Below, in pieces: positions 40,001-47,526 of a stretch of 62,151 bases of DNA. The number at the start of each line of letters is the position of its first letter. Position 1 is the first letter of the stretch. The notes below the pieces were generated by a model. The model was not told the DNA's origin and did not search any database. It was given only the letters and a program-made list of their open reading frames with translations. This DNA is from a virus, in IMG/VR virus record IMGVR_UViG_3300048831_000054, positions 1 to 62,151 of that record; one strand, given 5' to 3'. The translations under genes were made by a program, and so were the position numbers.

Positions 40001-40893
40001 TGCTGCCTCACTTGTGGTAAGAACGCGCCGAAGCTGACCCGCTGGTAGACACCGTCCTTGTCAAACGCGCTCCACTCGGGAGAGCCATCACCTAGCCCAA
40101 ACAGAATGCTGTGGCTCGGCATCAGCCTTAGCTCCTGACAGATGCGCAGCTGGGTGTCACGGTACTTCTCGTAGAGGTAGTCGCTTCCGAACTGGTGAAA
40201 GAGCGGCAACACCGCCGCCATGCCGGTGCGGGCAACGTAGCCCCTGATGTGTAGCAGCGCGACGCTTGGCGGCGGGTTCTTTGAGAAGATCATGCCGACG
40301 CGCATGAACGGAACGTTAAAGCACTTGCTCACGCTGAACGCGACGGTCTCAACGTCATAGCTCGCGAGGTCAACCTTGACGTTAGAGCAGAAGCCAAAGA
40401 AGGCGCAGTCAACGAGCACTGGTGCACCTGCGTCCTTTGCCTGCTGCAGCACCTGCTCGGTGAGGGGGTGCTGACAGCCGCTACCTGCAAATGGCACGCT
40501 GATGATGAGGGCGTCACCCTGGCCCAGCGACGGTTCGTCCTCGTACCACTTCCAGTTCATGCCGTTCTGCTCAAGCAGCAGCCTCGTTCCTGGGTATTCT
40601 GCCTTCAAGATCCTGAAGCGTCGCTCGCGGTGCTGCAGCAGGAACTGCTCAATTACGTGTGTCACGGCGAAGCTGCACATGCGCTGGTAACCTGTGAGGG
40701 TGCCTAGGAAGTTTCGCTTCGAGCTGAGGATCCAGTCGGCGTATGTGTCAGTGAATTCCTTGATCAGGTTCGCGTCACCAACCTTCAAGTGAATGTCTGT
40801 CAGCTGCTGTGAGTTAAGCTGCGCACGGATCTCTAGGTCACGAACTGGCTCAGCGGCGGCCTTGGCCCTACCAAGCGGTGTATCTCTAAACAT
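39988..40893 (-). CDS. PLP-dependent aminotransferase-like enzyme
   Basis: 301 aa, fold type I pattern: PVLVDCAFFGF, where the Asp would bind the PLP ring nitrogen, and VAFSVSKCFNVPFMRVGMI, where the Lys would form the Schiff base. Shorter than usual (about 380), with a reduced N-terminus. Could make an amino sugar or amino acid derivative for the glycan island. Overlaps the oxygenase gene by 8 nt. Confidence 0.72.
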   Translation of the reverse strand: MFRDTPLGRAKAAAEPVRDLEIRAQLNSQQLTDIHLKVGDANLIKEFTDTYADWILSSKRNFLGTLTGYQRMCSFAVTHVIEQFLLQHRERRFRILKAEYPGTRLLLEQNGMNWKWYEDEPSLGQGDALIISVPFAGSGCQHPLTEQVLQQAKDAGAPVLVDCAFFGFCSNVKVDLASYDVETVAFSVSKCFNVPFMRVGMIFSKNPPPSVALLHIRGYVARTGMAAVLPLFHQFGSDYLYEKYRDTQLRICQELRLMPSHSILFGLGDGSPEWSAFDKDGVYQRVSFGAFLPQVRQQWPL

Positions 40894-41491
40894 TGTTGTA
40901 GACTCCTTCCAGTCGCTCGCGTCGGTATGGCATTAGGTCGGCGCCTGGGTCATACGTGTCAAACAGCAGGTGAATTCTTAGATTGACATTCAGCGCATTG
41001 ATGGCGGTGTGCAGCTTTCGAGGGTTCAGTGAGTAGAGGCGGCCCTCTTCAGGCATGCGCAGCACCACCTCGTCAACGATGAACATGCAGAGCTGTGGGT
41101 GCGTCTTAAGTGGAACGTGGTACCTGATGGGATCAACGTCTATGTGGTAGCTGTAGCAGCTCCTGGCGCGCAGGACCGCCCAGCGGATCCTGCCAACTGG
41201 AAATTCTGACAGCGCCCGGACCTCCTCAATGACCTGTTCGGTGTACGTTCCCTTGAGACGCGGGTGCAGGAACTTGAACTCATCTAGCGCGACGTCCTTC
41301 ACGCCGTTCTTGACATAGGCGAGGGACCCAACAAAGTCGTTCAACATTGCCACCTCATCTGTCGTCTCACCTCGGTGAGACAGCGTGCGAGACTGGTCCA
41401 TTGGGACCTGCAGCGCAGTGAAGATTGAAGTGACTTCCTGGGTGATGCGGGCGGCGTCGAACCTCTGCTCGAGCTCTGTGATGTCTGGCAC
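40886..41491 (-). CDS. 2OG-Fe(II) / aspartyl-hydroxylase-like oxygenase
   Basis: 201 aa. HxD in YHIDVDP, then EEGRLYSLNPRKLHTAINAL with the distal His and RIHLLFD with a possible 2-oxoglutarate Arg: the double-stranded beta-helix pattern of Asp/Asn beta-hydroxylases and related phage enzymes. GTG start at 41491 with GGAG upstream. Likely hydroxylates a sugar, amino acid or virion protein. Confidence 0.7.
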   Translation of the reverse strand: MPDITELEQRFDAARITQEVTSIFTALQVPMDQSRTLSHRGETTDEVAMLNDFVGSLAYVKNGVKDVALDEFKFLHPRLKGTYTEQVIEEVRALSEFPVGRIRWAVLRARSCYSYHIDVDPIRYHVPLKTHPQLCMFIVDEVVLRMPEEGRLYSLNPRKLHTAINALNVNLRIHLLFDTYDPGADLMPYRRERLEGVYNNV

Positions 41492-41514
41492 GGTGTGCTC
41501 CTCTGCTGGTGCCG

Positions 41515-41520
41515 TATTTA
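41515..41520 (-). promoter_or_regulatory. T4-type late promoter core
   Basis: Minus-strand TGTAAATAC; predicted start near 41509, 18 nt before the oxygenase GTG; starts transcription of the oxygenase-aminotransferase-methyltransferase set. Confidence 0.6.
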
Positions 41521-41527
41521 CAGTGAC

Positions 41528-41554
41528 AAAAAGGGGAGCCGAAGCTCCCCTTTT
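41528..41554 (-). terminator. Rho-independent terminator after the major capsid gene
   Basis: 11-bp stem AAAAGGGGAGC / GCTCCCCTTTT with TTCG loop on the minus strand, then a T-run. Same TTCG loop design as the terminator at 25397-25427. Confidence 0.9.
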
Positions 41555-41581
41555 GGATGGTGCGTTTGCTGCCGTCGTGGA

Positions 41582-42802
41582 TTAGACGAACGTCAGGTTG
41601 GCAACCGAGATGCGGCCGTAGTAGTCCGCCGAGTTGCCCAGCGACGTGGAGGTCGACGTGAACGTCGCCTTGCCGTAGCGGGTCATCAGCGAAACGTGTG
41701 GGTTGAACGTGTTAGGATCAACCACGACACCCGACGACATCAGTGGGATGTATGGGCAGTAGAAGTAGCCGGCGTCCATCTCACCCGAGCCACCCTTGAA
41801 GCCGAGGAGGACGTCCTCAGTGCCAGTCTGGTGGTAGATGTAGGTGTAGACCTTGATCGAGCCGTTCAGCGTGCCGACCAGCTTGGTGTTGTTCGGACCA
41901 TCGAACGAGCCGGCGACGGCTGGCGCGAAGACCGACTTGGAAGCGCTCTGCAGGACAGAGACCACCAGTGGGGAGACAACGATCCAGTTGGCTGGACCAC
42001 GACGCGTCTTGCGAGCGATCTCGTTCGCGACCTTGTTGACCAGGACGCCCAGGACTGCGTGGCGGTCGCCAACGTAGTTCGGAACACCCGTGAACGTGCC
42101 GTTCATGTCGAAAGCTTCGACAGTGCCGGCCAGCGTGGTCAGGTCAGCGATGATCTCGTTGTCGATTTCACCAACGATCGCTGCGGACAGCGAGGCGGTG
42201 ATTTCGGCTTCGAGATCGAGACCGTGCGATGCCTTGAGGTCCTGCATGGCTTCTGGCGTCCAGCGGGCCTGCAGCTTGCGCGAGCCAGCCGTGACCGTCT
42301 GCTTCAGGACTTCCAGCGTCATGTGCTTACCACCGAAACCTTCGTAGTCGGCAGTGTCAGCGGCCAGGCCGTCAGACGTGGCAGCCGTCAGGGCTGGCGG
42401 GTAGCCAGTCGTGCCGACGTCAGCTGACGAGTAGAAGCGACGCATCTTGCCAGCGACATTGCTGAACACCTCATCACCGGCGACGATGTCGGTGCCCGTT
42501 GGGGCATCGGCAGCCTCGGTGAACAGGAAGCGCAGCGAGTACACCAGGCCGACCGGGCCGGACATCGGCTGAACGCCGACGAGCTCGGTGGCGATGGTGC
42601 CCGGGATGATACGGCGGATCATCGGGATGACGATCTTCTGGAAGTTGCCGATGGCAGCGGCGTTGGTGCCGAGAGCCGAGGCAGTTTCCGCCAGGTAGGC
42701 CTTCTGGTTCTCCAGAACGGGAGCGACGATGGCCTTCTTGCGCTCTGACAGACCTTCCAGGAGGGTCTCCTTGGTTTCGGTCCAGTTTTCAAATAGTTCC
42801 AT
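41582..42802 (-). CDS. 23: Major capsid protein (gp23-like)
   Basis: 406 aa from ATG at 42802 (AGGAG 8 nt upstream). HK97-type fold; FQKIVIPMIRRIIPG...ELVGVQPM is the conserved gp23 segment. A likely gp21 site is LAE|T around residues 32-35 (YLAETAS), so the first 35 or so residues would be removed on maturation. No separate gp24 vertex protein is seen. Ends at a strong terminator. Confidence 0.95.
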   Translation of the reverse strand: MELFENWTETKETLLEGLSERKKAIVAPVLENQKAYLAETASALGTNAAAIGNFQKIVIPMIRRIIPGTIATELVGVQPMSGPVGLVYSLRFLFTEAADAPTGTDIVAGDEVFSNVAGKMRRFYSSADVGTTGYPPALTAATSDGLAADTADYEGFGGKHMTLEVLKQTVTAGSRKLQARWTPEAMQDLKASHGLDLEAEITASLSAAIVGEIDNEIIADLTTLAGTVEAFDMNGTFTGVPNYVGDRHAVLGVLVNKVANEIARKTRRGPANWIVVSPLVVSVLQSASKSVFAPAVAGSFDGPNNTKLVGTLNGSIKVYTYIYHQTGTEDVLLGFKGGSGEMDAGYFYCPYIPLMSSGVVVDPNTFNPHVSLMTRYGKATFTSTSTSLGNSADYYGRISVANLTFV

Positions 42803-42830
42803 GTGGTTTCTCCTCTTCGAGAACTTGGTG

Positions 42831-43742
42831 TTATTGGAGGCCTGCAAGGCGGCGCAGTTGGGCTTTCGCGTCACTGGCTGGTGCCTGCTTGGCTTGAGCT
42901 GCAGCTTCAACTACCGCTGCTTCCTCGCCTGTTACGACAACGTTAGCCTGCTCGGTGAGAACAGGTGCTGCAGCGTCAGAGGCCTTGGCATCGGCAGGAG
43001 CGTCTTGCTTTTGCTCCTCTTTCAGCACACGACCAATGAAGTGGTTGTAGGCTTCTTCCAGGCGGGTCGTCTCGACGTTCGCCAGTACGAAAGCCATCTG
43101 CTCACGCTTCTTACCTGACAGCGGAGCAAGGATCTTTTCAAGCTTCGACTCGCGGACCAGCTTGGCCTGCGCTTCTTCCAGCTTGTTGATGTTCTGCTGC
43201 GCATCACGCAGCTTGTCGAGGGCAGCCGTCAGCTGGGCCTGCACTGAGTCCTCGTCCGCGAACTTCATATACTCGTTCACGAACGCCTCGAAGATGCGGC
43301 GGCCAAACTCGTTCTGCTTGACAACGTCCAGGTCCTCGCGAAGCTCCTCGAGTTCTTCCGACAGGCGGAGCTCGAAGAAGGCGTCCATCTTGTCAACGAG
43401 CTGGTCCAGCTCCTTGGCAAGCTCTTCAGCCATGCGGTGCTTCTCCTCGACCAGCTGGGCAGCTGCCTCAGCCTTGAGGTCGCGGTAGTCCTGGATGTCT
43501 CCGATCAGCTCGGCAACTTCCTCTTCAAGCTTGGAAGCCACGAACTTCTCAACGCTCTCGATCAAGGCCTCACGCTCGGTTGCCCACTGTTCTGCAAGCT
43601 CGCTGCGCACCTCGACGGAGACTTCCTCGCGAACGATCGTCTTGTACTGCTCGACGGCGGCCGTCCACTGAGATGAGATCTCTGCCTTGGCTTCCTCGCT
43701 GAGGAGCTCGGAGCTCAGCAGTTTTTGAAGGATTTCATCCAT
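42831..43742 (-). CDS. 22: Prohead scaffolding/core protein (gp22-like)
   Basis: 303 aa, very acidic and coiled-coil rich; EFGRRIFEAFVNEYMKF and LEEAYNHFIGRVL match gp22 motifs. Located between core genes and gene 23 as in T4. Ala/Glu-rich C-terminus with several hydrophobic-x-E sites would be degraded by gp21. Leader of about 99 nt from the late promoter. Confidence 0.88.
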   Translation of the reverse strand: MDEILQKLLSSELLSEEAKAEISSQWTAAVEQYKTIVREEVSVEVRSELAEQWATEREALIESVEKFVASKLEEEVAELIGDIQDYRDLKAEAAAQLVEEKHRMAEELAKELDQLVDKMDAFFELRLSEELEELREDLDVVKQNEFGRRIFEAFVNEYMKFADEDSVQAQLTAALDKLRDAQQNINKLEEAQAKLVRESKLEKILAPLSGKKREQMAFVLANVETTRLEEAYNHFIGRVLKEEQKQDAPADAKASDAAAPVLTEQANVVVTGEEAAVVEAAAQAKQAPASDAKAQLRRLAGLQ

Positions 43743-43846
43743 GGGTTCTCCTTTATTCGTTAGGGGATTAGAGCGAGCTTTTCGCGCGGCTCTAACAACT
43801 CAAATTCGCGCTCTCAAACTAGAAACATGATGCAATTAAGCGTTTC

Positions 43847-43852
43847 TATTTA
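43847..43852 (-). promoter_or_regulatory. T4-type late promoter core (scaffold/capsid)
   Basis: Minus-strand CATAAATAG in an AT-rich 178-nt gap; predicted start near 43841. Confidence 0.65.
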
Positions 43853-43920
43853 TGAAAACGCGCCAAAAAGCGCCAAAAACCAAGCGTTTCTGGCGCCAAG
43901 AAAGCTGCTAAGAAGCGTTC

Positions 43921-44148
43921 TTACTCTGTCGTCGTGTCGTCGGTACCTGTCGGTTCGCCGTCGGTTAGGTCAGCGTCAGCAGCGGTCGTTACCTCCGGCT
44001 CCACGTCAGCCTCAGGTGCCAGACCGGCAAGGTCCCGCATCTTTGACGTCAGGTAGTTGTGAAGGTCCATCGTTGCCTCCTCGGGCTTGTCATTGATGAG
44101 CCCGTTCAGCATGCTTCTTAGAAGTTCTCGCTTGTCTTGGTCGGCCAT
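43921..44148 (-). CDS. Small prohead core protein (gp67/68-like position)
   Basis: 75 aa. Helical start (ELLRSMLNGLINDKPEEATMDLHNYLTSKM) and very acidic Thr/Asp-rich tail (from about residue 45). Similar short proteins precede the scaffold gene in T4-like phages and form the prohead core. Full-consensus late promoter 50 nt upstream. Confidence 0.62.
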   Translation of the reverse strand: MADQDKRELLRSMLNGLINDKPEEATMDLHNYLTSKMRDLAGLAPEADVEPEVTTAADADLTDGEPTGTDDTTTE

Positions 44149-44197
44149 TCTCTATCTCCTTATGTGGCGCGGGCTGTGAGACCGCGTTGTGGGGAAG

Positions 44198-44205
44198 TAT
44201 TTATA
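44198..44205 (-). promoter_or_regulatory. Full-consensus T4 late promoter
   Basis: Minus-strand TATAAATA; predicted start near 44192, leading to the small core protein and scaffold. Confidence 0.75.
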
Positions 44206-44231
44206 GGACCCTTCCCATTAGTCCTAAGCGT

Positions 44232-44429
44232 TCAACGATCTTGAACTGCTGCGGCCTTGATGTGACTGTTCAAAAACGTCTTCCAGTCCCTGAACGGCAT
44301 GGACTTCTGCGTTGCCCAGGCCCAGAGCAGATTCTCACGCTCAGCCTCCGTCTTCTGAAGAAAGTCAGCAACTGAAATTCCCTCGCAGAGGTTGTAGGCG
44401 GTCAGTTCCTTCAGGCGCGCGAGGTCCAT
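44232..44429 (-). CDS. Small hypothetical protein in the prohead core cluster
   Basis: 65 aa, helical, Trp-rich middle (ENLLWAWATQK). Starts two bases after the stop of the gene upstream. No cleavage motif seen. Possibly a core component. Confidence 0.55.
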   Translation of the reverse strand: MDLARLKELTAYNLCEGISVADFLQKTEAERENLLWAWATQKSMPFRDWKTFLNSHIKAAAVQDR

Positions 44430-44431
44430 TG

Positions 44432-44860
44432 TCAGTCTCCCTTGGCGATAAAGGCCTTGAGACGTTTCACGACGCCGGCGTAGCCAGCCTGTCCCTTCCA
44501 GTCGCTCTTCTCCAGCTTTTCCAGGACATCTTTAGCCAGGTCCTGCAGGTGGTCCTCAGAGGCCCATGGCTGGAGGCGCTCGCCGATGATCATCGCGACG
44601 TTCATGACGCCGTCCGTGTTGTACTGGTTGCCCTTGTCCTTGAGCGCCTTGCGGAGCTCCCTCACGATGACGCCTGTCATGTCGTAGGCGAGGTCTGCTG
44701 CAGAATCTGAACCGCCGACAGTCAGGCCAGAGAAGCCCTCAGTGACGCTCAGCCCATGGATCGGGCACTTCGAGTTGGCGCGCTTCTCGGTTGGGCAGGT
44801 GCAGCCCTTGAGCCGCTCGTCCTTCCACTTCCCGTCAAGCAGTTCCTTGAGGATGCTCAT
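44432..44860 (-). CDS. Candidate prohead core or packaged protein with putative zinc site
   Basis: 142 aa, beginning MSILKELLDG. C20, C22, C32 and H35 could bind zinc, followed by a cleavage-like VTE41|G. The C-terminal 100 residues are helical. The same xTEG(Y/F) motif appears in the next gene and at 18396-18935. ATGA overlap with the upstream gene. Confidence 0.55.
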   Translation of the reverse strand: MSILKELLDGKWKDERLKGCTCPTEKRANSKCPIHGLSVTEGFSGLTVGGSDSAADLAYDMTGVIVRELRKALKDKGNQYNTDGVMNVAMIIGERLQPWASEDHLQDLAKDVLEKLEKSDWKGQAGYAGVVKRLKAFIAKGD

Positions 44861-45159
44861 TGGGCCCTCTCGATGATGTGCTGGTACATGTTCTGGAAAG
44901 CAACGATCGCCTCTTCCAGCTTGACCTGCGCACGGCGGCTCAGCTCGACTGACGAAGTGTCAAAGTTCCTGTCGGTGGCCTTGAGGTGGGCTTTCCAGTC
45001 ATCCGAGATCACGATGTCACGGGCCTCTTCCAGCAGCTTCTGCAGCTTGTCAACATCCGCGTCAAATTCGCTGGACTCGTCGTAACCTTCAGTAACTGCC
45101 GCCTCAAGTGCAACATTGGGCTGAACACCAAGTGAAAGCAGGTCTTGAATGAGCGACAT
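44857..45159 (-). CDS. Candidate prohead core or packaged protein
   Basis: 100 aa from ATG at 45159 (GAGGAAG upstream). Begins MSLIQDLLSL, like the class B targeting peptides, with VTE24|G. Acidic and helical afterwards. Directly downstream of the prohead protease gene, as core genes are in T4. Confidence 0.6.
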   Translation of the reverse strand: MSLIQDLLSLGVQPNVALEAAVTEGYDESSEFDADVDKLQKLLEEARDIVISDDWKAHLKATDRNFDTSSVELSRRAQVKLEEAIVAFQNMYQHIIERAQ

Positions 45160-45160
45160 G

Positions 45161-45772
45161 TTACTTCCTCGTGATGGAATCGATGAATTTCTTGATCTCG
45201 GCGGCGAAGAACTTCTGCGCCTTCGAGTCGTGCAGCACGGCCTCAGCCAGCGTCTGCACCTTCGGTGCCTCAAGCGCCTCGCGCACGACATCTGGGTAGC
45301 AACCCGGGCCGGATGGCTGGGCGACGATGTCAACCGTCACGAACTGGAAGTCCTCGACCATGCCCTCGTTGGTGACGTTGCCGGTGCCGCGTGAGGAGAC
45401 ACCCAGCTTCATGCCACCCTCAATGAGCTGGCGAACGATCATGCCGCTCGGGGTGTTCAGGACCTTGCACTTGCCGACGGCGTTGTCACCGTCCATGTAC
45501 GCCTCGGTGATGATGTGCGAGACGTTCTTGAGGTCGATGGACAGGTTGTCGGGGTGGTTGAGCTCACCGGCGACGTACGTGCCTTCCTTGGCGCGCTCAT
45601 TGATGACACCCACCGCCTTCTCAATCTCTGAGCGAGGGTACACGCGCTGGTTGAGGTTCTTCTGCTCGGCGGCCATCATGCGGCCGGCCAGGTAGAGGTT
45701 CTTCGCAGCGTCGCGCGACTCGATCAGCTGGGCCTGCGCAGGCGTGAAGTGCTCGATGAGAACTTGCTTCAT
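45161..45772 (-). CDS. 21: Prohead core protease (gp21-like)
   Basis: 203 aa serine protease of the herpes/T4 prohead type. Catalytic His73 in GELNHP and Ser126/127 in VSSRG; T4 gp21 has the same GE(L/M)NHP...SSRG layout. It would cleave scaffold, capsid and the targeting peptides after hydrophobic-x-Glu. Late promoter and a leader hairpin lie upstream. Confidence 0.93.
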   Translation of the reverse strand: MKQVLIEHFTPAQAQLIESRDAAKNLYLAGRMMAAEQKNLNQRVYPRSEIEKAVGVINERAKEGTYVAGELNHPDNLSIDLKNVSHIITEAYMDGDNAVGKCKVLNTPSGMIVRQLIEGGMKLGVSSRGTGNVTNEGMVEDFQFVTVDIVAQPSGPGCYPDVVREALEAPKVQTLAEAVLHDSKAQKFFAAEIKKFIDSITRK

Positions 45773-45789
45773 TGTGGCTCCTTTTGTCC

Positions 45790-45807
45790 GGGAAGCGTTC
45801 GCTTCCC
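45790..45807 (-). promoter_or_regulatory. Leader hairpin upstream of gene 21
   Basis: Perfect 7-bp stem GGGAAGC / GCTTCCC with 4-nt loop, between the late start and the AAAGGAG of gene 21. May stabilise the mRNA. Confidence 0.5.
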
Positions 45808-45825
45808 TTGCCTAACTTGTAGGCC

Positions 45826-45831
45826 TATTTA
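45826..45831 (-). promoter_or_regulatory. T4-type late promoter core (gene 21)
   Basis: Minus-strand GATAAATAGG, just after the portal stop. Confidence 0.65.
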
Positions 45832-45857
45832 TCAGGAGGAGCCTGAAAACCTGCTAA

Positions 45858-47519
45858 TTACGCCTCACCGGCTGCCTTCGCCGCCGCGGCAGGCTTGGGA
45901 CCCTTAGGAGGTGGGGCCTCCTCAGGCGGCGGCTCCTCGGGCGGGAGTCCCTCTTCCGGCGGCAGGCCTTCGTCTGGAGGTACCTCCTCAGGCTCGCTCA
46001 CCGTGATCTCCTTACGGTTCTCGTAGACGGCTGGGTCGTAGATCTGCTGGATGTCAGCGACCTCACCCTCCTCACCCATGGCCGTGTCATTGATGCTGCG
46101 CTCCTCCTTGATCATGGCCTCGTTCATCTGGATGTCATCGTCTGTCAGGCCGAGGTAGCGCTTCAGGATGAAGCGGCGTGACAGGTACTTCACGCCCTCG
46201 ATCGAGTTGAAGGAGTTGATGAGGTCGGCGTCGAGGGCGGCCTGGCGGTACAGCGCGAAGTTCTGCGGGTCTGGCAGGACCAGGTTGAAGATGTCGTAGT
46301 CGAGGTTGATGCCGGCGACCTGGAGGTAGATCTTGAACTGCTCGTCAAACACCTCCTCGAGCGAGGCCTGCAGGCGGATGACGAAGTTGGCGAACCGCAG
46401 CTCCTCGATGTAGGCGATGCCCACCTTGCCGTCGCTGTACTGGGCGCCCTGCGCGTCCTGGCCGACCATGTAGGAAGTCGGCACGCGCAGGCCGCGGAAC
46501 AGCTTGTCAGTGAACGTCTTGAGGGTGACGGTGCCGAAGTCCTCAGTACCACCAGGCAGAGTCTCAACGCGCGAGCCCCGGCCAGTGGCCGAGACCGGAA
46601 AGAAGTAGTCCTCTTGGATGGAGTCCGGGTTGTACTGCGAGTCCGTCTGGTTCATGTTCTGCGTGTTCGGGATCCGCTTCTGCCGGATGTCATTGCGGAT
46701 CTGCTCGAGGTACTGCTTCACGCGCTGCGGCGGGATGTTACCGACGTCAACGTAGAACACGCGGCGCTCTGGGGCGCGCACGATGCGGTAGATGATGATC
46801 GAGTCCTCAAGCATCGTGATCTTCTGCCAGACGTTGAAGACCGGCTGCAGGACGGACATGCCGAACGGTTGGTTCTCACCCATCTCGTCGCCCAGCGTGA
46901 AGTGCAGCATGGCGGCGGCAGGGATGATCTCAACGGTCTGGTCGCTCAGGGCCCGGCCATTGGCGGTGAACGCGGATGGCCGCACGTGGTAGGCGATCTT
47001 CTCACCCTCTGGCGAGACCTCAATGCCGATGACGCGCGTTGGGTCAATGTACTCCCAGGGCTGCGTGTCTGACTTCTTGCGGAAGAAGCAGTCGCCGTAC
47101 TTCACCAGGGTGCGCGCGATCTTGTACACCTTCGTCTTCAGGTTGTGCAGCTTGGACCAGTGGCGCAGCGCGGCGCGGATGGTCGTCATGACGTTGTCGG
47201 CGACGTCTTGGTTGTCCTCGGTCTGGTAGTCGATGGTGAATGGCAGGCCGGTGCGCTTGTCTGGGTTAGAGATCTCCTCGGCGATGATGTCGAGGGCGCG
47301 TGCGACGTCGTCACGGTCCATCTGCTCGTACTGCTTGTAGCGCATCATGCGTGACGACGCGCCCTTCAGCAGGTTCGAGAACCACGACATTGACGAGAAG
47401 CCGGCGTAGCCGGCAACGTTCAGGTTGTACGCGTCGTCGAGCACCTGGCTCTTAGGCTGGTACGCGGCCTTGCGTGAGGCCGGTGTAACGATTCGCCAGA
47501 AGTCTACGAGGGTTGCCAT
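45858..47519 (-). CDS. 20: Portal protein (gp20-like)
   Basis: 553 aa (T4 gp20 524). Portal vertex ring for packaging and neck attachment. Conserved WFSNLLKGASSRMMRYKQYEQMD and PERRVFYVDVGNIPP...YL segments. The C-terminal about 45 residues are Pro/Glu-rich repeats (PPEE and EGLPPEE units) then Ala/Lys, likely disordered. Start eight bases after the tape-measure stop. Confidence 0.95.
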   Translation of the reverse strand: MATLVDFWRIVTPASRKAAYQPKSQVLDDAYNLNVAGYAGFSSMSWFSNLLKGASSRMMRYKQYEQMDRDDVARALDIIAEEISNPDKRTGLPFTIDYQTEDNQDVADNVMTTIRAALRHWSKLHNLKTKVYKIARTLVKYGDCFFRKKSDTQPWEYIDPTRVIGIEVSPEGEKIAYHVRPSAFTANGRALSDQTVEIIPAAAMLHFTLGDEMGENQPFGMSVLQPVFNVWQKITMLEDSIIIYRIVRAPERRVFYVDVGNIPPQRVKQYLEQIRNDIRQKRIPNTQNMNQTDSQYNPDSIQEDYFFPVSATGRGSRVETLPGGTEDFGTVTLKTFTDKLFRGLRVPTSYMVGQDAQGAQYSDGKVGIAYIEELRFANFVIRLQASLEEVFDEQFKIYLQVAGINLDYDIFNLVLPDPQNFALYRQAALDADLINSFNSIEGVKYLSRRFILKRYLGLTDDDIQMNEAMIKEERSINDTAMGEEGEVADIQQIYDPAVYENRKEITVSEPEEVPPDEGLPPEEGLPPEEPPPEEAPPPKGPKPAAAAKAAGEA

Positions 47520-47526
47520 CTGCGTC

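Noticed and set aside
41495-42427. 310-codon plus-strand open frame over the capsid gene
   Set aside because: Antisense to gp23; composition typical of a shadow frame.
42803-42910. 36-codon upstream extension of the capsid gene
   Set aside because: It overlaps the scaffold gene end, and AGGAG precedes the ATG at 42802.
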